Below the pieces are notes generated by a model. It was not told where the DNA came from and ran no database searches. It saw only the letters and a program-made list of their open reading frames with translations. From positions 1 through 6,077 of the forward strand of contig CAZAXT010000023.1 of the NCBI GenBank assembly GCA_964489295.1: a DNA stretch of 6,077 bases, written 5' to 3'. Numbering within the stretch: position 1 is the first letter of the stretch; every line of letters begins with the position of its first letter. The position numbers and the translations under genes were made by a program. Source of the stretch: QS-5-54-17 sp964489295. GTDB lineage: Bacteria > Patescibacteriota > Saccharimonadia > QS-5-54-17. Positions 1 to 6,077 of this stretch are shown here, one piece after another.

Positions 1-86
1 ACTTCACCCCAATCACTGCCCCTGTCTTCGGCCTACACGAGGCAGGACTTCGGACATTGACAGCTTTCGTGATGTGACGGGCGGTG
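1..86 (-). rRNA. rrs: 16S rRNA, 3' exon (partial, cut by window edge)
   Basis: This is the 3' part of the small-subunit rRNA. It begins with CACCGCCCGTCAC (E. coli 1397-1409), runs through helix 44 and ends in GGGGTGAAGT (about E. coli 1495) at the window edge. The two strands of lower helix 44 are visible: ATCAC near the start pairs with GTGAT near the end, and the upper stem is shorter and different in sequence from E. coli. The decoding-site residues C1399-C1407 and A1408 are present and look normal. The last ~45 nt, including helix 45 and the anti-Shine-Dalgarno sequence, lie outside the window. The exon is separated from the rest of the gene by the 853-bp insertion. The exact first base is uncertain by two positions because CA occurs at both junctions. 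Confidence 0.95.
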
Positions 87-93
87 ACTGCGA

Positions 94-555
94 TCAGCTA
101 GTCTCTGTCGCGCCCCACTGGACAAGCGCATCTCGCGCATCCAGCGAGTCCCGATGCTTTATAGAGCGAATCCGACGTATGCCGTCCTCCGACAAGTGCT
201 GTTTCGACTCGATCATTGCCGCTACTTGGCAAAATCTTTCGAATTCATGTCGCTTTTTCGCGCGTAACGGATACGTCCGGAAGAACGGTATCACCTTTTG
301 TGAGATATCGGTAAAGTTGCTTACCTTGAGTTTACTATGTGGCTGCCACTTGGCGTATCGTTCATACGTCAAGTGGTATATGTTGCCACATTCAAGTACT
401 CCTTGTATTTCACGCAAGATGTCCGCATCATCCTCACGAAGCTCGATCTCGAATATGAGTCGAACTTCGGGTATCCGCCGGCTTGTTTTGTTAATGCTGA
501 CGCAAAAGCACCCTTCTCCATCAACAAAACCAACGACATAGTGCGGATTCAGCAT
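94..555 (-). CDS. LAGLIDADG homing endonuclease (intron-encoded)
   Basis: Predicted 153-aa site-specific DNA endonuclease of the LAGLIDADG_1 family, close in size to I-CreI (163 aa), which acts as a homodimer. One motif is visible, VVGFVDGEG at residues 7-15, where E14 matches the metal-binding acid (D20 of I-CreI). The rest follows the family pattern: basic strands (KTSRRIPEVRLIFEI, residues 23-37), an acidic helix (EDDADILREIQGVL, 41-54) and KVIPFFRTYPLRAKKRHEFERF (within 87-108). I chose the ATG at 555 because GGAAGGG (571-565) lies 9 nt upstream and the motif then sits at the N-terminus, as is usual. An in-frame ATG at 645 would add 30 residues lacking family similarity and overlapping a structured RNA element; the ATG at 564 abuts the ribosome-binding site. 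The stop TGA (96-94) lies only 7-9 nt from the 3' exon. Its presumed target is the intron-less 16S gene around E. coli 1397. Activity is inferred; nothing looks broken. Confidence 0.88.
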   Translation of the reverse strand: MLNPHYVVGFVDGEGCFCVSINKTSRRIPEVRLIFEIELREDDADILREIQGVLECGNIYHLTYERYAKWQPHSKLKVSNFTDISQKVIPFFRTYPLRAKKRHEFERFCQVAAMIESKQHLSEDGIRRIRSIKHRDSLDARDALVQWGATETS

Positions 556-633
556 CGAGTTCATCCCTTCCCGAATAAGTATACCGAACATAATCCGAAT
601 ATACAAATTTAGTACTATGGAATCTGCTGACTT

Positions 634-684
634 CCTGATAGCCATACTGACTAGGCTCGCTATCAGGATCTCCCTGGGTCAGTA
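634..684 (-). other. Two interleaved perfect stems (possible pseudoknot or P9-like hairpin)
   Basis: Two perfect inverted repeats interlock: CCTGATAGC (634-642) with GCTATCAGG (659-667), 9 bp, and TACTGAC (645-651) with GTCAGTA (678-684), 7 bp. Because one arm of each lies inside the other pair, both can form together only as a pseudoknot; otherwise they are alternative states. The element sits in the non-coding half of the intron just upstream of the endonuclease start. The 9-bp stem could serve as a P9-type hairpin if this is a group I intron. Function is not known. Confidence 0.55.
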
Positions 685-793
685 CAAAAACTGTTTCCGG
701 CATTCCCTTTGTTCATGTCTAACGCAACTTCTCTATGGTACACGCATAGATCGTCGCGAACATATATGTCATTGGAAAGACTTAAGAGACTGC

Positions 794-896
794 CGTTTGC
801 GTATAGGACCCTTCAGGCTGCCCCTTACGGGGTTAGCCCTGTCCGCAGCTAATCCGCTTGCGCGGATACCGGATTATCCCGATTACTACGTAAACG
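794..896 (-). ncRNA. Candidate intron ribozyme core (group I-like P3-P6 domain)
   Basis: Read on the minus strand, helices occur in the group I order. A P3-like pair is formed by CGTTT-A-CGTA (896-887) and TACG-C-AAACG (803-794): 9 bp around one A·C mismatch. It encloses a P4-like pair TCCG/CGGA (873-870 with 845-842), a P5-like hairpin ATCCGC-GCAA-GCGGAT (867-852) and a P6-like stem CAGGGCT/AGCCTG (841-835 with 819-814) topped by CCCC-GTAA-GGGG (832-821). P4 and P6 abut directly, as in group I cores. GGGTC (811-807), between P6 and the P3 3' strand, could be the P7 5' strand, with GACCC (680-676) as partner. An alternative P5 (TAATCCG with CGGATTA) competes with P4. The assignment is by eye; the P7 guanosine site is not convincing. 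Confidence 0.45.
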
Positions 897-937
897 AGAG
901 CACCGATTAGCTTTTGTACCTGCCAGGCACATTTATT

Positions 938-2455
<1,518 letters not shown>

Positions 2456-2570
2456 ATCAAGAATGGCTTCAGATTCCTTCCTCAGAAAAGAGTCGAATGA
2501 CTCGAAAGTAGCATTGTTATTACGTACAACGCTGTAAACGTATAGGAATTGGCGGTTATACTGCACGGTC

Positions 2571-2587
2571 TAAATTATCAAAGAACA
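2571..2587 (-). promoter_or_regulatory. rRNA leader boxA antitermination site
   Basis: TGTTCTTTGATAATTTA closely resembles bacterial rRNA boxA elements (E. coli leader TGCTCTTTAACAATTTA; many Gram-positives TGTTCTTTGAAAACT). It lies about 45 nt downstream of the expected transcription start and follows a boxB-like hairpin, the same order as in E. coli leaders. In RNA it should bind NusB-S10 (NusE) to keep RNA polymerase from terminating across the untranslated rRNA. Confidence 0.75.
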
Positions 2588-2596
2588 ACACCGTCC

Positions 2597-2617
2597 AGGG
2601 GCGGCTACTCCTCCCCT
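2597..2617 (-). promoter_or_regulatory. boxB-like leader hairpin
   Basis: AGGGG (2617-2613) pairs with CCCCT (2601-2597), 5 bp, followed after a mismatch by two more pairs around a small loop. It lies 10 nt before boxA, where rRNA leaders often carry a boxB hairpin. The sequence itself is not conserved among bacteria, so the label rests on position. Confidence 0.4.
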
Positions 2618-2636
2618 CACGAAATGCGCATATATA

Positions 2637-2666
2637 ATGATAGCTGATACATTACACCGGTGTCAA
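2637..2666 (-). promoter_or_regulatory. rRNA operon promoter (-35 TTGACA, -10 TATCAT)
   Basis: On the minus strand a perfect -35 box TTGACA (2666-2661) is followed after 18 nt by TATCAT (2642-2637), one mismatch from TATAAT. Transcription would start near 2630, giving a leader of roughly 220 nt before 16S with boxB/boxA at the expected distance. It is the best promoter-like pair between the DUF212 gene and 16S. Upstream space is short: its -35 box lies 50 nt past the preceding stop codon. Confidence 0.7.
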
Positions 2667-2669
2667 TTA

Positions 2670-2700
2670 TTTCCGCGCATACCCGTTTCGCGCACGGAAA
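2670..2700 (-). terminator. Hairpin between the DUF212 gene and the rRNA promoter, possible weak terminator
   Basis: TTTCCGTGCG (2700-2691) pairs with TGCGCGGAAA (2679-2670) over an 11-nt loop. Two of the ten pairs are G·U in the minus-strand transcript and would be A·C mismatches in a plus-strand one, so the hairpin fits the gyrA-DUF212 mRNA. It lies 15 nt after the DUF212 stop and 3 nt before the rRNA -35 box. There is no real U-tract after it (TAATTG), so intrinsic termination would be weak; mRNA end protection is another reading. Confidence 0.35.
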
Positions 2701-2715
2701 CGTATATTACTTCTA

Positions 2716-3552
2716 TTACTTCTTTCGCTTCTTCGTATTCTTGGATGTGGATGAACCACGTTTGCGTTGTTGACGACGGCGCCGCTTGCGTTCAGCGACT
2801 TGTTGCCGGTACGTCTCCCGGAAACCACGATACACACGAACATACAACCATCCCTGGACCATGACTATCGCGATAACCACCAGGATCGTCCATACCCGGC
2901 CGCTGGCGTTGCCCGAAGCTTGGAATTGGAGTAAGGAAAAGAACAAACCGATCGCACCCGGTAACACGAACGACCACCATACCTGACTAACTAACCGCTT
3001 CACTATTGCCACGTTGCGCTGGCGCAGCAATGCCAACCGGAGTACGATACCTGCTCCGACAAGCGCCAAAAACAGAATCAGATACGTTAATCGTTCTTCG
3101 GCACCGGGAGTCGTCGTTAGCCAACCCGTTTCGGATACCCACACGGAGTAGGTGGATACGAGTCCGACCGCGGCACCGATAGCGATGCCGACCATAACCT
3201 CCCGTGGTGTATGGCCGGGGACTTCGCGGACCGGTGACACATGGTTGCCATTGTCGGAATCGGAAACCGCATTGAGCGCGACCGCTTGTTCACCGACGGA
3301 CCGTCGCATACCTAACGTGTCATAGATAACGATACCGGCCAGTACCGCCGTGACACCGAAGAGCGGACTTTCCGCCCCGGCCAGCATAAACGTCGCCACG
3401 GTCAATGCCGTTACCGCGGCCGCGTGACCACTCGGCATACTTCCCGAGCGATAAAACCAGCGAAGATCAGGTTCATCTTTGAAGGCATGGAGGCTGAATT
3501 TAATCAGGTGTGCTACGAACCATGCCGCGATCGCGATCGCCAATACCTGCAT
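2716..3552 (-). CDS. Divergent PAP2 family (DUF212) membrane protein with extra C-terminal domain
   Basis: A 278-aa predicted inner-membrane protein. Residues 1-135 match the DUF212/divergent PAP2 family (B. subtilis YuiD type): SGSMPSGHAA (36-45), the MRRSVGEQA region (82-90) and PGHTPREVMVG (112-122). These carry the family's phosphatase-like residues S41, H43, R83/R84 and H114. True PAP2 enzymes remove phosphate from lipid phosphates, but the substrate of DUF212 proteins is not established. Helices are likely at 1-19, 45-59, 63-78, 119-137, 155-175, 191-210 and 219-240. DUF212 proteins are usually about 150-160 aa; residues ~150-240 add three membrane segments, and 250-278 form a strongly basic tail. 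The start follows the gyrA stop by 3 nt, with AAGGAG 6 nt upstream, so translation is probably coupled to gyrA. The function of the extension is unknown. Confidence 0.85.
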   Translation of the reverse strand: MQVLAIAIAAWFVAHLIKFSLHAFKDEPDLRWFYRSGSMPSGHAAAVTALTVATFMLAGAESPLFGVTAVLAGIVIYDTLGMRRSVGEQAVALNAVSDSDNGNHVSPVREVPGHTPREVMVGIAIGAAVGLVSTYSVWVSETGWLTTTPGAEERLTYLILFLALVGAGIVLRLALLRQRNVAIVKRLVSQVWWSFVLPGAIGLFFSLLQFQASGNASGRVWTILVVIAIVMVQGWLYVRVYRGFRETYRQQVAERKRRRRQQRKRGSSTSKNTKKRKK

Positions 3553-3555
3553 CGA

Positions 3556-6077
3556 TTACTCCTTTTGCTCCTTTGTTGTGTCCGTCGTTTCTTCATCTAT
3601 CGCGATGTCAGATATCAAGGCCGTAGAGACGATCGAATCACCTTTGTTGAGCCGCATGATGCGTACGCCTTGAGTCGCCCGGCCGATAATGGGGATGTCG
3701 CCGGCTCTGATCCGGATGACATGCCCGTTCTCAGAAATCAGCAACAACTCATCGTCTTCCTGTTCGATCCGGACTACGTTCACGATCGGGCCGGTCTTAT
3801 TATTAACTACGCTGGCTTTGACCCCCAACCCACCACGTTTATGCATAGCGAACAGCTTGACCTTGGTCCGTTTGCCGTATCCGAGCGCGTTTACGACGGC
3901 CACGTGAGCTTTTTCATCCACGACATCGAAACCGACTACCGAATCGCCTTCCCGCAAGCGGATGCCACGAACTCCCCGGGCGGACCGACCCATGGGGCGA
4001 ACATCGGATTCCTCGAACCGAAGCGCCTGACCCTGAGCGGTCGAAATTAAAATCTGGTCTGACCCACCAGTGAGTCGTACCCATTGCAGCACATCGTCCG
4101 AGTCCAACCGGAGCGCGATGATGCCATTGGTACGAATATTGGAGAACTGGGATAACGATGTCTTTTTGACTACACCTTGCCGGGTTGCCATGGTCAGATA
4201 CGCGTCATCGGCCGGTTTGTTCTGATCCAAGCGGATTAGTGCGCTGATATCTTCTTCGGGATGTAGTTGCAGGATGTTGGCGATAGCCTGGCCTTTGGCA
4301 GTCCGGGAAGAGACCGGGATTTCATAAGCTTTGATACGAAAAACCCGTCCCATGGTCGTAAACAACAACATGTAATCATGCGTGTTGGTGAACACCATAT
4401 GGGCGATCACATCCTCTTCCTTAGTGCCCATACCGACGACACCTTTGCCGCCTCGCCCCTGACTGCGGTAGGTGTCAACGGTCGTACGTTTGATGTAGTT
4501 ACCTTTGGTGAGCGTAATAACCACCTGTTCATTCGGGATCAATTCCTCATCGGAGAATTGCCCGGCTTCGTGCTCGACGATAGTCGTCCGGCGCTCATCG
4601 CCGTACTTGTTTTTCATTTCCTGTAATTCTTCCTTAACGACCCGGCGGATCTCATCTTCACTGGAGAGGATTTTCTCCAGTTCCTTAATCCGCTCCTGGA
4701 TGGTCGTGTATTCATCATCGATCTTCTGCCGTTCCAGCCCGGCCAACGTACGGAGTTGCATAGCCAGAATGGCATTGGCCTGCAACTCGGTCAGGCCGAA
4801 ATCGTTCATTAGGTTGTTACGGGCATCGTCGGTGCTGTCACTGCCACGGATAGTATTGATGATTTCGTCGATCTGGTCCAGAGCTCTTTTAAGTCCTTCC
4901 AGGATGTGGGCCCGGTCCTTAGCCTTACGCAACTCATACTCGCTGCGACGACGGACCACGATCTGCCGGTGTTTCAGGTATTCGCTCAGCATGGTTTCCA
5001 GGTTCAGCACCTGGGGTTGGATACCATCCACCAGTGCCAGCATATTCATGTGGAATTGCGACTGCATGGGCGTGTGTTTATATAACTGGTTGAGGATCTT
5101 CTTGGAATAGGCACCCTTCTTCATATCGATGACGATGCGCACGTTCCCCCGCGCGCTTTCGTCCCGGATGTCGGCAATACCCTGGATCTTTTTATTCCGG
5201 ACCAAGTCGGCAATCTTTTCGATCAATGTTGCCTTATTGGTGCCATAGGGAACTTCGGAAACGATGATCTGCTGCTGGTCTTTCTTGTCTTCAACGATTT
5301 CGGCAACCGCCCGCATGGTGATACCGCCGCGGCCGCTGGCGTAGGCGTGGCGGATCGATTCCGTACCGTAAATGATGCCACCGGTCGGAAAGTCCGGCCC
5401 TTTGATGAAATCAAGCAGGTCATCGGTGGTTACGTCCTCATTCTCAATCATATAGACCAAGGCATCGATGACTTCGCTGAGGTTGTGCGGCGGGATGTTG
5501 GTTGCCATGCCGACGGCGATGCCCATCTGCCCATTCAGCAGCAGGTTGGGTAATTTGGACGGTAGAACCTGTGGCTCTTCCTCTGAACCATCAAAGTTGG
5601 GCTGAAAGTCGACCGTCTCCTTGTCGATATCGGTCAGCATATCTTCGGCCAGCGCGGTCATGCGAGCTTCGGTGTAACGCATAGCGGCCGGCGCGTCGCC
5701 GTCCATGGAACCGAAGTTACCCTGCCCGTCCACCAACGGGTAGCGGACATTCCACTCCTGGGTCAGGCGAGCCAGCGCGTCATAAATAGCTACATCGCCA
5801 TGAGGGTGGTAGCGGGACATGACGGTACCCACGGTACTGGCACTCTTGCGGTATTTGACATTATGCCGGATCCCTTCCTCGTTCATGGTGTAGAGGATCC
5901 GCCGGTGCACCGGTTTCAGTCCGTCGCGGACATCGGGTAGTGCCCGGGCCACGATAACGCTCATGGAGTACTCGAGATAACTCTTCTCCATCTCCTCGAC
6001 CAGGTTGCGCGGTTCCACGATGCCGCGGTTTTCCTGGATGGATTCCGGAATCGGATCCTGATTCTTCTTCTCAGCCA
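3556..6077 (-). CDS. gyrA: DNA gyrase subunit A (lacks one base of start codon)
   Basis: GyrA cuts and rejoins DNA in the A2B2 gyrase that introduces negative supercoils with ATP. The frame stays open to the window edge, where TG-GCT-GAG-AAG implies an ATG whose A is one base outside; that start gives 840 aa. The GTG at 6018 (residue 21) is a less likely start. Numbering from the outside start: winged-helix/catalytic domain with ALPDVRDGLKPVHRR (46-60), RYHPHGD (89-95) and catalytic Y135 in AAMRYTEARM; tower and coiled coil to about 510, including GLTELQANAIL (428-438); then a C-terminal β-pinwheel. The GyrA box QGRGGKG (540-546) marks it as GyrA rather than ParC. Later blade repeats (SRTAKGQAI, GRSARGVRG, GRATQGVRI) are visible, followed by an acidic, polar tail. 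The residue equivalent to E. coli S83 is V96, while D87 is conserved (D100). gyrB may lie upstream, outside the window. Length is typical. Confidence 0.97.
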   Translation of the reverse strand, partial: AEKKNQDPIPESIQENRGIVEPRNLVEEMEKSYLEYSMSVIVARALPDVRDGLKPVHRRILYTMNEEGIRHNVKYRKSASTVGTVMSRYHPHGDVAIYDALARLTQEWNVRYPLVDGQGNFGSMDGDAPAAMRYTEARMTALAEDMLTDIDKETVDFQPNFDGSEEEPQVLPSKLPNLLLNGQMGIAVGMATNIPPHNLSEVIDALVYMIENEDVTTDDLLDFIKGPDFPTGGIIYGTESIRHAYASGRGGITMRAVAEIVEDKKDQQQIIVSEVPYGTNKATLIEKIADLVRNKKIQGIADIRDESARGNVRIVIDMKKGAYSKKILNQLYKHTPMQSQFHMNMLALVDGIQPQVLNLETMLSEYLKHRQIVVRRRSEYELRKAKDRAHILEGLKRALDQIDEIINTIRGSDSTDDARNNLMNDFGLTELQANAILAMQLRTLAGLERQKIDDEYTTIQERIKELEKILSSEDEIRRVVKEELQEMKNKYGDERRTTIVEHEAGQFSDEELIPNEQVVITLTKGNYIKRTTVDTYRSQGRGGKGVVGMGTKEEDVIAHMVFTNTHDYMLLFTTMGRVFRIKAYEIPVSSRTAKGQAIANILQLHPEEDISALIRLDQNKPADDAYLTMATRQGVVKKTSLSQFSNIRTNGIIALRLDSDDVLQWVRLTGGSDQILISTAQGQALRFEESDVRPMGRSARGVRGIRLREGDSVVGFDVVDEKAHVAVVNALGYGKRTKVKLFAMHKRGGLGVKASVVNNKTGPIVNVVRIEQEDDELLLISENGHVIRIRAGDIPIIGRATQGVRIMRLNKGDSIVSTALISDIAIDEETTDTTKEQKE
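3559..3564 (-). promoter_or_regulatory. Ribosome-binding site of the DUF212 gene, inside the gyrA end
   Basis: AAGGAG lies within the last codons of gyrA, immediately before its TAA, and 6 nt upstream of the next ATG. It fixes the DUF212 start and implies that ribosomes finishing gyrA can re-initiate. It also indicates that this organism uses standard Shine-Dalgarno pairing, although its anti-Shine-Dalgarno sequence is outside the window. Confidence 0.85.

Noticed and set aside
99..107. CAGAGACTA near the intron 3' end, resembling the group I R element (P7/P3 region)
   Set aside because: It is part of the endonuclease's last codons, and fewer than 15 nt remain before the exon, leaving no room for P8 and the P7 3' strand.
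74..541. 155-codon plus-strand frame opposite the endonuclease
   Set aside because: Complementary to a gene with a clear LAGLIDADG motif, overlaps the 16S 3' exon and has no domain-like sequence.
634..645. ATG at 645 as the endonuclease start
   Set aside because: It lies inside the interleaved stems, lacks a good ribosome-binding site and adds residues without family similarity; the ATG at 555 with GGAAGGG fits better.
2555..2581. Second rRNA promoter, TTGATA (2581-2576) and TATAAC (2560-2555)
   Set aside because: The spacer is only 15 nt, and the -35-like bases are part of the boxA element, which explains them better.
3424..4050. 208-codon open frame on the plus strand
   Set aside because: It lies opposite gyrA and the DUF212 gene, which have strong family motifs on the minus strand. 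Its translation shows no recognisable domain; it is a shadow frame.

Overview
The window is one co-directional block read from the minus strand (right to left): gyrA, then a DUF212/PAP2-like membrane protein gene, then a 16S rRNA gene. The 16S gene is split by an 853-bp intron-like insertion that encodes a LAGLIDADG homing endonuclease. No plus-strand gene is convincing.

Organism: a bacterium, given GyrA with a GyrA box, a clean AAGGAG ribosome-binding site, a TTGACA/TATCAT-type promoter and a bacterial boxA. The 16S sequence is divergent (for example around E. coli positions 960-990 and 1090-1105). An endonuclease-bearing insertion in 16S is rare in ordinary bacteria but has been reported from Candidate Phyla Radiation/Patescibacteria and a few others such as giant sulfur bacteria. 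I therefore lean to an uncultivated Patescibacteria-like lineage, but cannot place it without a tree.

Layout, right to left. 6077-3556: gyrA, complete except for one base of its probable start codon. 3552-2716: DUF212 protein, starting 3 nt after the gyrA stop and probably translationally coupled to it. 2700-2408: a hairpin, the rRNA promoter, boxB-like and boxA elements, and leader hairpins. 2407-940: 16S 5' exon, carrying an unusual long helix in the V2 region. 939-87 (±2): the insertion, with a structured RNA half followed by the endonuclease ORF. 86-1: 16S 3' exon, cut by the window edge before the anti-Shine-Dalgarno sequence.

Main point of interest: the insertion lies at E. coli positions 1396-1398, directly beside the decoding-site nucleotides C1399-C1402, so a functional 30S subunit seems to need precise removal and ligation. 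The first half of the insertion can fold into a group I-like P3-P6 arrangement. However, none of the junctions allowed by the conserved exon sequence gives the usual group I ends (U before the intron, G as its last base). The endonuclease stop codon also leaves only 7-9 nt before the 3' exon. This mismatch makes the removal mechanism the most open question in the window.
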